From Pseudomonadota bacterium (lineage in GTDB: Bacteria > Pseudomonadota > Gammaproteobacteria > Burkholderiales > Burkholderiaceae_C), in the NCBI GenBank assembly GCA_018241265.1, contig JAFEEF010000025.1, positions 1-47,531 of the forward strand: a stretch of DNA of 47,531 nucleotides. Reading direction: 5' to 3'. Below, piece after piece: positions 40,097 through 47,531 of the stretch. Below the pieces are notes generated by a model. It was not told the origin of the DNA and did not search any database. It saw only the letters and a list, made by a program, of their open reading frames with translations. Within the stretch, counting starts at the first letter, position 1. Each line of letters starts with the position of its first letter. Position numbers and translations under genes: made by a program.

Positions 40097-40102
40097 ACGA
40101 CG

Positions 40103-42961
40103 TCACTTGGTGAGCACGAAGCCCCGCAGCTTGCCGTAGGCCTGGTCGAGCAGCGCCTTCAGCTGGTCCTGGTGCAGGTGCGCATAGCCGACCGCAGGCG
40201 ACGCCGATGCCGGCCGGCCGGCATAGCCCAGCTTTTGCCCTTCGGTCATGTTCTCGTGCAGGTAGTGCTGCACGAAGAACCAGGCGCCCTGGTTCTGCGG
40301 CTCGTCCTGGCACCAGACGACCTCGGTCGCGTTCGGGTACTTCTTCATCTCGGCCGCGAAGGCCTTGTGCGGGAACGGATAGAGCTGCTCGATCCGCATG
40401 ATCGCGACATCGCCGTTGCGCCGCTCCGCGCGCGCCTTCACGAGGTCGTAGTAGACCTTGCCCGAGCAGGCGATCACGCGCTTGACCTTCTCGGCATTGA
40501 CGTCGGCCGAGACCTCGCCGATGACGGTGCGGAACTCGCCCTTCGTGAACTCCGACAGCGGCGACGTCGCATCCTTCGCGCGCAGCAGCGACTTGGGCGT
40601 CATCAACACCAGCGGCTTCCTGAACATGCGCACCATCTGGCGGCGCAGCACGTGGAAGATCTGGCTCGCCGACGTCGGCTGCACGACCTGCATGTTGTTG
40701 TCGGCCGCGAGCTGCATGAAGCGCTCGAGGCGCGCCGAGCTGTGCTCGGGCCCCTGCCCTTCATAGCCGTGCGGCAGCATCAGCACGATGCCGTTGGCGC
40801 GGCCCCACTTCACCTCGCCGGCCGCGATGAACTGGTCGATCACGACCTGCGCGCCGTTCGCGAAGTCGCCGAACTGCGCTTCCCAGACGACCAGCGTGTT
40901 CGGTTCGGCCGACGCATAGCCGTACTCGAAGCCGAGCACCGCTTCTTCCGACAGGATCGAGTCGATCACGACGAACGGCGCCTGACCGTCGGCCACATGC
41001 TTCAGCGGCGTCCAGGTACCCTCGTCCCAGCGCTCCCGGTTCTGGTCGTGCAGCACCGAATGGCGATGGCTGAAGGTGCCGCGGCCGCTGTCCTCGCCGG
41101 ACAGCCGCACCGCATAGCCGCTCGCGACGAGCGATGCGAACGCCAGGTGCTCGCCCATGCCCCAGTCGACGTTGACCTCGCCGCGGCCCATCGCGGCGCG
41201 GTCGGCGATCACCTTCTCGACGAGCGGATGCGGCTTGAAGTTGGCGGGCACGGTCGTGATGCGCTCGGCCAGACGCTTGATCTCGGACAGCGGCAGCGCG
41301 GTGTCGGCCGCATCGGTCCACTTCTTGCCGAGGAACGGCGCCCAGTCGACCGCGTACTTGCTCTTGTAGTTCGTGAGCACCGGGTCGTAGGTGCTCTTGC
41401 CGGCGTCCATCGCGGCGCGCAGCGCCTTGACCATCTCGTCCGGGCCGCCCGCCGGCAGCACGTTCTGCGTCACGAGCTTCTCGCCGTAGAGCTTGCGCGT
41501 GCCCGGATGCTGCGCGATCTTCTTGTACATCAGCGGCTGCGTCAGCGCCGGCGTGTCCTGCTCGTTGTGGCCGAGCTTGCGGAAGCAGACGATGTCGACC
41601 ACGACGTCCTTGTTGAACTCCTGCCGGTAGTCGAGCGCGAGTTGCGAGCACAGCACGACCGCCTCCGGGTCGTCGCCGTTCACGTGCAGCACCGGCGCCT
41701 CGATCATCTTGACGACGTCGGTGCAGTACAAGGTCGAGCGGGAGTCGCGCGGATCGCTGGTCGTGAAGCCGATCTGGTTGTTGATGACGATGTGCACCGT
41801 GCCGCCGGTGTAGTAGCCGCGCGTCTGTGCCAGCGCCAGGGTCTCCATCACGACGCCCTGACCGGCGAATGCGGCATCGCCGTGCACGAGGATGGGCAGG
41901 ACCGAATCGCCTTCCTGGTCGCCGCGCCGGTCGAGACGCGCCTTCACCGAGCCTTCGACGACCGAATTGACGATCTCGAGGTGCGACGGGTTGAACGCCA
42001 GGCTCAGGTGCACCGGGCCGCCTTCGGTCGTGATGTCGCTCGAGAAGCCCTGGTGGTACTTCACGTCGCCCGACGGCAGGTTCTCGGGCGCGGTGTGGTC
42101 GAACTCGGCGAACAGGTCCTTGGGCATCTTGCCCAGCGTGTTGACCAGCACGTTGAGGCGCCCGCGGTGCGCCATGCCGATCACGATCTCCTGCACGCCC
42201 TTGCTGCCGGCGCGCTGCACCAGCTCGTCCATCGACGCGATGAAGCTCTCGCCGCCTTCGAGCGAGAAGCGCTTCTGGCCGACGTACTTGGTGTGCAGAT
42301 AGCGCTCGAGGCCCTCGGCCGCGGTCAGCCGCTCGAGGATGTGCGTCTTCTTCTCGGCGTTGAAGCTCGGCTTGCTGCGGATCGACTCGAGCCGCTCCTG
42401 CCACCAGCGCTTCTCGACCGGCTCGGTGACGTGCATGTACTCGGCGCCTATCGTCCCGCAATAGGTGTCGCGCAGCGCCTGCACGATCTCGCGCAGGGTC
42501 ATGTGCTCGGCGGCGGTGAAGTAGGTGTTCGTCGCGCTGAACACGATGTCCATGTCGGACTCGGTCAGGTCGTAGAACGCCGGCTCGAGCTCGGGAATCT
42601 TCGGCCGCTCCTGGCGCTTCAGCGGATCGAGGTCGGCCCAGCGCGAGCCGAGGAAGCGATAGGCCGCGATCAGCGACTGGACGTGGACCTGCTTGCGGGC
42701 GATCGCGAGATCGGTCGACGACGCCTTGTTGCCGAAGGCGTTGGCCTTGGCGCGCTGGGCGAACGACTCGACCACGGGCGCATGGGCGATGTCGCGGGCA
42801 TCGCTGCCGTCGGTCGCCGGCACATGCTGGAGCGCATCGAAGTACTTGCGCCAGTTCTCCGGCACCGAGCCGGGATTGTCGAGGTAGGCCTCGTACATCT
42901 CCTCGACGTAGGGCGCATTGCCCCCGAACAGGTACGAGTTCGACCTGTACTGCTGCATCAT
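40103..42961 (-). CDS. sucA: 2-oxoglutarate dehydrogenase E1 component
   Basis: 952 aa thiamine diphosphate enzyme that decarboxylates 2-oxoglutarate in the TCA cycle. The N-terminal YLFGGNAPYVEEMYEAYLDNP, GMAHRGRLNVL, the cofactor motif GDAAFAGQG with NNQIGFTT, and HGYEGQGPEHSSARLERF are all typical. ATG 42961 is preferred because AAAGGTGAG lies just upstream as a ribosome site; a GTG at 42970 falls inside that site. First gene of sucA-odhB-lpdA-zapE. Confidence 0.97.
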   Translation of the reverse strand: MMQQYRSNSYLFGGNAPYVEEMYEAYLDNPGSVPENWRKYFDALQHVPATDGSDARDIAHAPVVESFAQRAKANAFGNKASSTDLAIARKQVHVQSLIAAYRFLGSRWADLDPLKRQERPKIPELEPAFYDLTESDMDIVFSATNTYFTAAEHMTLREIVQALRDTYCGTIGAEYMHVTEPVEKRWWQERLESIRSKPSFNAEKKTHILERLTAAEGLERYLHTKYVGQKRFSLEGGESFIASMDELVQRAGSKGVQEIVIGMAHRGRLNVLVNTLGKMPKDLFAEFDHTAPENLPSGDVKYHQGFSSDITTEGGPVHLSLAFNPSHLEIVNSVVEGSVKARLDRRGDQEGDSVLPILVHGDAAFAGQGVVMETLALAQTRGYYTGGTVHIVINNQIGFTTSDPRDSRSTLYCTDVVKMIEAPVLHVNGDDPEAVVLCSQLALDYRQEFNKDVVVDIVCFRKLGHNEQDTPALTQPLMYKKIAQHPGTRKLYGEKLVTQNVLPAGGPDEMVKALRAAMDAGKSTYDPVLTNYKSKYAVDWAPFLGKKWTDAADTALPLSEIKRLAERITTVPANFKPHPLVEKVIADRAAMGRGEVNVDWGMGEHLAFASLVASGYAVRLSGEDSGRGTFSHRHSVLHDQNRERWDEGTWTPLKHVADGQAPFVVIDSILSEEAVLGFEYGYASAEPNTLVVWEAQFGDFANGAQVVIDQFIAAGEVKWGRANGIVLMLPHGYEGQGPEHSSARLERFMQLAADNNMQVVQPTSASQIFHVLRRQMVRMFRKPLVLMTPKSLLRAKDATSPLSEFTKGEFRTVIGEVSADVNAEKVKRVIACSGKVYYDLVKARAERRNGDVAIMRIEQLYPFPHKAFAAEMKKYPNATEVVWCQDEPQNQGAWFFVQHYLHENMTEGQKLGYAGRPASASPAVGYAHLHQDQLKALLDQAYGKLRGFVLTK

Positions 42962-43106
42962 TTCGCTCACCTTTCGCGCCGGTTTCCGGCACTGTTAGTG
43001 GGTTGGCAAACCTTCCGCGACACGGCTAGACCGAACTGCGGACAAGCGACCCGCCTTGCCTGCAACCAGCAAGGGGACGGGAAGGACCGAAAGTCACAGG
43101 GGCGCA

Positions 43107-43135
43107 ACTGTACCACCGCCTCCGACCCCTGTTGG
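43107..43135 (-). promoter_or_regulatory. Candidate promoter of the sucA operon
   Basis: TACAGT (43112-43107) with CCAACA (43135-43130) at 17-bp spacing, in the 241-nt... gap before sucA (42962-43211). It would leave a leader of about 140 nt. Nothing else stands out in that gap. Confidence 0.35.
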
Positions 43136-43178
43136 GCACGAGCGGCCAGTCTGCAAGACGGCGGTGATGGCTTGGTGA

Positions 43179-43199
43179 CAGGGCGCACGGCGCGCCCTG
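43179..43199 (-). terminator. Hairpin downstream of the nitronate monooxygenase-like gene
   Basis: CAGGGCGC and GCGCCCTG pair perfectly around a 5-nt loop, 12 nt past the stop codon at 43212. There is no T tract, so it may mark a factor-dependent end or protect the mRNA 3' end. Confidence 0.4.
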
Positions 43200-43211
43200 A
43201 AGGGCCCGGGA

Positions 43212-44174
43212 TCAGGCCGCGGCCAGGCGCGCTTTCGCGGCGCGGTACTCGGACGCCAGCCGCGCCACCAGCTCGCCCGCCGGGCCGACGCGCTTGATCA
43301 GCCCGATGCCCTGGCCGGAGCCCCAGATGTCCTTCCAGGCCTTCTTCTTCGAGCCTTCGCCGCCGCCGAAATTCATCGTGCTGGGGTCGCTGACCGGCAG
43401 GTTCTCGGGGTCGAGGCCGGCCGCGACGATGGACGCCTTCAGGTAGTTGCCGTGCACGCCGGTGAAGAGGTTCGAGTAGACGATGTCGTCGGAGCTGCCT
43501 TCGACGATCGCCTGCTTGTAGGCCTCGGTGGCGCGCGCCTCGTCGGTCGCGATGAAGGCCGAGCCGATGTAGGCGAAGTCGGCGCCCATCGCCTGCGCCG
43601 CGAGCACCGCGCCGCCGTGCGCGATCGCGCCCGACAGCGCGAGCGGCCCGTCGAACCACTCGCGGATCTCCTGCACCAGCGCGAACGGGCTCTTGACGCC
43701 GGCATGCCCGCCGGCGCCGGCCGCCACCGCGATCACGCCGTCGGCGCCCTTCTCGATCGCCTTCTTCGCGAACGCGTTGTTGATGATGTCGTGCATCACG
43801 ACGCCGCCCCAGCCGTGCACCGCCTCGTTGACGTCGGTGCGCGCGCCGAGCGACGTGATGACGATGGGCACCTTGTACTTGGCGCACACCGCCATGTCGC
43901 GGTCGAGCCGGTCGTTGCTCTTGTGCACGATCTGGTTGATCGCGAACGGCGCCGCCGGTCGCTCCGGGTGCGCGCGGTCCCACGCGGCCAGCGTCTCGGT
44001 GATCTCGGCCAGCCATTCGTCGAGCTGCTCGGCCGGCCGGGCGTTCAATGCCGGCATCGAGCCGACCACGCCGGCGGTGCATTGCGCGATCACGAGCTTC
44101 GGGTTGCTGATGATGAAGAGCGGCGCGCCGATGATCGGCAGCGGCAAGCGGGCGAGTGCTCCGGGCAGCGGCAT
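43212..44174 (-). CDS. Nitronate monooxygenase / 2-nitropropane dioxygenase family flavoprotein
   Basis: 320 aa FMN-binding TIM barrel. The N-terminal LPIIGAPLFIISNPKLV, AAGAGGHAG with the conserved His, GAIAHGGAVLAAQAMGADF and YIGSAF are family marks. Annotated members oxidise nitronates such as propionate 3-nitronate, but many relatives in fatty-acid operons have no tested substrate. It lies 29 nt after an acyl-CoA dehydrogenase gene, which suggests a part in acyl-CoA metabolism instead. Confidence 0.87.
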   Translation of the reverse strand: MPLPGALARLPLPIIGAPLFIISNPKLVIAQCTAGVVGSMPALNARPAEQLDEWLAEITETLAAWDRAHPERPAAPFAINQIVHKSNDRLDRDMAVCAKYKVPIVITSLGARTDVNEAVHGWGGVVMHDIINNAFAKKAIEKGADGVIAVAAGAGGHAGVKSPFALVQEIREWFDGPLALSGAIAHGGAVLAAQAMGADFAYIGSAFIATDEARATEAYKQAIVEGSSDDIVYSNLFTGVHGNYLKASIVAAGLDPENLPVSDPSTMNFGGGEGSKKKAWKDIWGSGQGIGLIKRVGPAGELVARLASEYRAAKARLAAA

Positions 44175-44203
44175 GTTGTTGCTTCGACGTGGATGAGTGA
44201 GGA

Positions 44204-45991
44204 TCAGAACGCCTCGAGCGCGAGCGCGGTGACGCTGTCGGCGCCTTCGACGATCGCGTCGCGCATGCCCGGCGCCTTGCCGAGCAGGTGCTCGGCATAG
44301 AAGCGCGCGGTCGCGACCTTGGCCTGCAGGAACGCCTCGTCGCCCTCGCCCCGGGCGAGCTGGTCCTCGGCCACCATCAGCGCGCGCGCCATCTGCCAGC
44401 CGGCGACGAGGTTGCCGGCGAGCATCAGGTAAGGCACCGAGCCGGCGTACTTGGCATTCGGGCTGGAGTCGCCGGCGATGAAGTCGACGACATCCTCGAA
44501 CGCCTGGCGCGCCGCGCTCAGGCGCTTGCCCATCGAACGCGCCGCGGCGCTGTCGTGCTTGGCGAGCTCGGCCTCGGTCGCCGCGATGCGCGCCGCCACC
44601 GCCTTCGGCGTCCGGCCGCCGTCGCGCGCGGTCTTGCGGCCGACGAGGTCGTTGGCCTGAATCGCCGTCGTGCCTTCGTAGATCGGCAGGATGCGCGCGT
44701 CGCGCAGGTATTGCGCCGCGCCGGTCTCCTCGATGAAGCCCATGCCGCCGTGCACCTGCACGCCGAGGCTCGCGACCTCGACGCTCATCTCGGTGCTGTA
44801 GCCCTTCACGAGCGGCACCATGAACTCGTAGAACGCCTGGTTCTCCTTGCGCACCTCGGCATCGGGATGGTGGTGCGCGGCGTCGTAGGCGGCTGCGGCC
44901 GCGATCGCCATCGCACGGCAGCCTTCGGTGTAGGCGCGCATCGTCATCAGCATGCGGCGCACGTCGGGGTGGTGGATGATCGGCCCGCTGCCCGGCAGCG
45001 AGCCGTCGACCGGACGCGACTGCACGCGATCCTTCGCGTACGCCGCGGCCTTCTGGTAGGCGCGCTCGGCCACCGCGATGCCCTGCATGCCGACCGCATA
45101 GCGGGCCGAGTTCATCATGATGAACATGTACTCGAGGCCGCGGTTCTCCTCGCCGACCAGGTAGCCCACGGCACCCCCATGGTCGCCGAACTGCAGCACC
45201 GCGGTCGGGCTCGCCTTGATGCCGAGCTTGTGCTCGATCGAGACGCAATGCACGTCGTTGCGCGCACCCAGGCTGCCATCGGCATGGACGAGGAACTTCG
45301 GCACGATGAAGAGGCTGATGCCCTTCACGCCGGCCGGTGCGCCGGCGACGCGCCCGAGCACGAGGTGCACGATGTTCGGCGCCATGTCGTGCTCGCCGTA
45401 GGTGATGAAGATCTTCGTGCCGAACAGCTTGTAGCTGCCGTCGGGCTGCGGCTCGGCGCGCGTGCGCACCAGCGCGAGATCGGAGCCCGCCTGCGGCTCG
45501 GTCAGGTTCATCGTGCCGGTCCATACGCCGGCGTTCATCTTCGGCAGGTACAGCGCCTGCTGCTCGGGCGTGCCGGCCGTGAGCAGCGCCTCGATCGCGC
45601 CGTCGGTCAGGAGCGGGCAGAGCGCGAAGCTCAGGTTCGCGCTGTTGAGCATCTCGACGCAGGCCGCGCCTATCGTCTTCGGCAGCCCTTGCCCGCCGAG
45701 GTCGGCCGGATGCTGCAGGCCTTGCCAGCCGCCCTCGCCGAACTGGCGAAAGGCCTGCTTGAAGCCCGCGGTCGTCGTCACGACGCCGTCCTTCCAGCTC
45801 GACGGATGCTGGTCGCCGTCGACGTTGAGCGGCGCGACGACGCCTTCGTTGAACTTCGCGCACTCCTCGAGCACCGCCTGCGCCGTCTCGAGGCCGGCCT
45901 CCTCCATCCCCGGCAGCCGCGCAATCTCGTCCAGCCCGGCCAGCTCCTTCATGCAGAACAGCATGTCCTTGATCGGCGCGCGGTAGCTCAT
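44204..45991 (-). CDS. Acyl-CoA dehydrogenase (DmdC/long AcdA-type, 595 aa)
   Basis: FAD enzyme that forms the alpha-beta double bond of acyl-CoA and passes electrons to ETF. At 595 aa it belongs to the long subfamily with an extra N-terminal (PIKDMLFCMKEL) and a C-terminal domain, which includes 3-methylmercaptopropionyl-CoA dehydrogenases. MNLTEPQAGSDL binds FAD and ARILPIYEGTTAIQANDL carries the catalytic Glu. Chain-length specificity cannot be told. It is 53 nt after etfA. Confidence 0.93.
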   Translation of the reverse strand: MSYRAPIKDMLFCMKELAGLDEIARLPGMEEAGLETAQAVLEECAKFNEGVVAPLNVDGDQHPSSWKDGVVTTTAGFKQAFRQFGEGGWQGLQHPADLGGQGLPKTIGAACVEMLNSANLSFALCPLLTDGAIEALLTAGTPEQQALYLPKMNAGVWTGTMNLTEPQAGSDLALVRTRAEPQPDGSYKLFGTKIFITYGEHDMAPNIVHLVLGRVAGAPAGVKGISLFIVPKFLVHADGSLGARNDVHCVSIEHKLGIKASPTAVLQFGDHGGAVGYLVGEENRGLEYMFIMMNSARYAVGMQGIAVAERAYQKAAAYAKDRVQSRPVDGSLPGSGPIIHHPDVRRMLMTMRAYTEGCRAMAIAAAAAYDAAHHHPDAEVRKENQAFYEFMVPLVKGYSTEMSVEVASLGVQVHGGMGFIEETGAAQYLRDARILPIYEGTTAIQANDLVGRKTARDGGRTPKAVAARIAATEAELAKHDSAAARSMGKRLSAARQAFEDVVDFIAGDSSPNAKYAGSVPYLMLAGNLVAGWQMARALMVAEDQLARGEGDEAFLQAKVATARFYAEHLLGKAPGMRDAIVEGADSVTALALEAF

Positions 45992-46044
45992 CGTCGTCTC
46001 CTGATGCAGAGGATGCAGAGCGCGCCGGCGGCGCGCTTCATGGT

Positions 46045-46980
46045 TCAGCCGAGTGCCTTGACCAGCTCCGGCACGGCGGTGAAGAGATCCGCCTCGAGGC
46101 CGTAGTCCGCGACGCTGAAGATCGGCGCTTCCGGATCCTTGTTGATCGCCACGATCACCTTCGAGTCCTTCATGCCGGCGAGGTGCTGGATCGCGCCGCT
46201 GATGCCGGCCGCGATGTAGAGCTGCGGCGCGACGATCTTGCCGGTCTGGCCGACCTGCCAGTCGTTCGGCGCATAGCCGGCGTCGACTGCGGCACGGCTC
46301 GCACCGAGCGCAGCGCCCAGCTTGTCGGCGAGCGGCGTCAGCACCTCGTTGAACTTCTCGCTCGAGCCCATCGCACGGCCGCCCGAGACGATGATCTTCG
46401 CGCTCGTCAGCTCGGGGCGATCGAGCTTGACGATCTCGGCGCCGACGAACGACGACTTGCCCGAGTCGGCCGTCGCAGCGAGCGTTTCGACCGCTGCGCT
46501 GCCGCCGCTGGCCGCGGCCGGATCGAAGCCGGTCGCGCGCACCGTGATCACCTTGACGGGATCGAGGCTCTGCACCGTCGCGATCGCGTTGCCGGCGTAG
46601 ATCGGGCGCTCGAAGGTATCGGCGCTGACCACCTTGCTGATGTCCGACACCTGGCCGACGTCGAGCTTGGCGGCGACGCGCGGCGCGACGTTCTTGCCCG
46701 ACGCGGTGGCCGGGAAGAGGATGTGGCCGTAGTCCTTGGCGATCGCGAGGACCTGCGCGGCGACGTTCTCCGCGAGGCCGTGCGCGAACGGCTCGCCGTC
46801 GGCATGCAGCACCTTGGCGACGCCGGCGATCTGCCCCGCGGCCTTGGCGGCCTCGCCGGCGTTGCTGCCGGCCACCAGCACGTGCACGGTGGCATCGCAG
46901 GCCAGCGCGGCGGTGACGGTGTTGAGGGTGGCGGGCTTGACGACTGCGTTGTCGTGTTCGGCAATGACGAGTGCGGTCAT
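46045..46980 (-). CDS. etfA: Electron transfer flavoprotein alpha subunit
   Basis: 311 aa. The C-terminal FAD-binding domain shows [44 protein letters not shown] and [11 protein letters not shown]. It takes electrons from acyl-CoA dehydrogenases and passes them to ETF-ubiquinone oxidoreductase in the membrane. It starts 2 nt after the etfB stop. Confidence 0.97.
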   Translation of the reverse strand: MTALVIAEHDNAVVKPATLNTVTAALACDATVHVLVAGSNAGEAAKAAGQIAGVAKVLHADGEPFAHGLAENVAAQVLAIAKDYGHILFPATASGKNVAPRVAAKLDVGQVSDISKVVSADTFERPIYAGNAIATVQSLDPVKVITVRATGFDPAAASGGSAAVETLAATADSGKSSFVGAEIVKLDRPELTSAKIIVSGGRAMGSSEKFNEVLTPLADKLGAALGASRAAVDAGYAPNDWQVGQTGKIVAPQLYIAAGISGAIQHLAGMKDSKVIVAINKDPEAPIFSVADYGLEADLFTAVPELVKALG

Positions 46981-46982
46981 GT

Positions 46983-47531
46983 TCAGATCACCTTGGCTTC
47001 GTTCTTCAGCTTGGACACCAGCGTCGCGACGTCGGGCACCTTGATGCCGGCGCTGCGCTTCGGCGGCTCGCTGACCTTCAGGACCTTGAGATGCGCCTTG
47101 ATGTCGACGCCGAGGTCGGCAGGCTTCACGACATCGAGCTGCTTCTTCTTCGCCTTCATGATGTTGGGCAGCGTGACGTAGCGCGGCTCGTTGAGGCGCA
47201 GGTCGGTGGTGACGATCGCGGGCAGGGTCAGCGACAGCGTCTCGAGACCGCCATCGACTTCGCGCGTGACCTTGGCCTTGCCGTCGGCGACTTCGACCTT
47301 CGATGCGAAGGTCGCCTGCGGCAGATCGGCCAACGCGGCCAGCATCTGGCCGGTCTGGTTGCAGTCGTCGTCGATCGCCTGCTTGCCGAGGATCACGAGG
47401 CCGGGCGCTTCCTTGTCGACCAGCGCCTTCAGCAGCTTGGCGACGGCGAGCGGCTGCAGCTCCTCGGTCGTCTCGACGAGGATCGCGCGATCGGCGCCGA
47501 TCGCCATCGCGGTGCGCAAGGTCTCCTGGCA
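46983..47531 (-). CDS. etfB: Electron transfer flavoprotein beta subunit, 5' end cut by window edge
   Basis: The last 182 residues are visible, open to the right edge. The AMP-binding and signature part ([56 protein letters not shown]) and the C-terminal arm are intact. About 65-70 N-terminal residues should lie beyond the edge. First visible gene of etfB-etfA-acyl-CoA dehydrogenase-NMO. Confidence 0.96.
   Translation of the reverse strand, partial: CQETLRTAMAIGADRAILVETTEELQPLAVAKLLKALVDKEAPGLVILGKQAIDDDCNQTGQMLAALADLPQATFASKVEVADGKAKVTREVDGGLETLSLTLPAIVTTDLRLNEPRYVTLPNIMKAKKKQLDVVKPADLGVDIKAHLKVLKVSEPPKRSAGIKVPDVATLVSKLKNEAKVI

Noticed and set aside
40172-43297. A 1041-codon open frame on the plus strand
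   Set aside because: It is antisense to sucA throughout; the composition is that of a mirror frame of high-GC coding DNA.

Overview
The window is a 47.5 kb piece of a high-GC bacterial chromosome with dense, mostly co-directional housekeeping genes and no sign of phage, plasmid, transposon or CRISPR. Gene content and order point to a betaproteobacterium, most likely Burkholderiales. The conserved runs are rlmN-pilW-rodZ-ispG-hisS-yfgM-bamB-der-hfq-hflX-hflK-hflC-DUF2065-hisZ-purA and sucA-odhB-lpdA-zapE. I cannot name a genus from sequence alone.

Region 1 (1-6631) is the most specialised part. It is an alcohol/aldehyde oxidation locus built around a PQQ (quinoprotein) alcohol dehydrogenase that runs off the left edge. 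Upstream of it on the same strand are a metallo-beta-lactamase-fold protein and a SoxYZ-like carrier, a set known as a predicted quinoprotein relay system. Divergent from these is an ExaC-type NAD+ acetaldehyde dehydrogenase, followed by DUF779 and a fused NAD(P)H-hydrate repair enzyme. Both the alcohol dehydrogenase and the aldehyde dehydrogenase have correctly spaced -24/-12 (sigma-54) promoters (888-902 minus, 2972-2986 plus). The two oxidation steps therefore look co-regulated by an enhancer-binding activator that is not in the window. The metal site of the beta-lactamase-fold protein is clearly degenerate.

Region 2 (6653-10661) holds a GNAT acetyltransferase, a short-chain dehydrogenase, an RNase R that lacks the usual N-terminal winged-helix domain, and a divergent tRNA-Leu(CAG) with its own terminator.

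Region 3 (10751-30131, all minus strand) is a long housekeeping array. It covers purine salvage and synthesis (PRT, purA), histidine synthesis regulation (hisZ), membrane protease control (hflK/hflC/DUF2065), ribosome and RNA biology (hflX, hfq, der, rlmN, rluB, hisS), outer membrane assembly (bamB), isoprenoids (ispG), pilus and cell shape (pilW, rodZ-like), ndk, and chromosome segregation (scpB). Many neighbours overlap by 1-8 nt, indicating translational coupling. scpB-rluB is preceded by a 413-bp gene-poor leader with its own promoter.

Region 4 (30545-35463) has rluD divergent from bamD, a DinG/YoaA-type iron-sulfur helicase with a small DUF465 protein, and a PP2C phosphatase.

Region 5 (35495-42961, minus strand) is the 2-oxoglutarate dehydrogenase operon sucA-odhB-lpdA, followed by zapE and a small periplasmic coiled-coil protein.

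Region 6 (43212-47531, minus strand) is an acyl-CoA oxidation operon, etfB-etfA-acyl-CoA dehydrogenase-nitronate monooxygenase-like, with etfB cut by the right edge.
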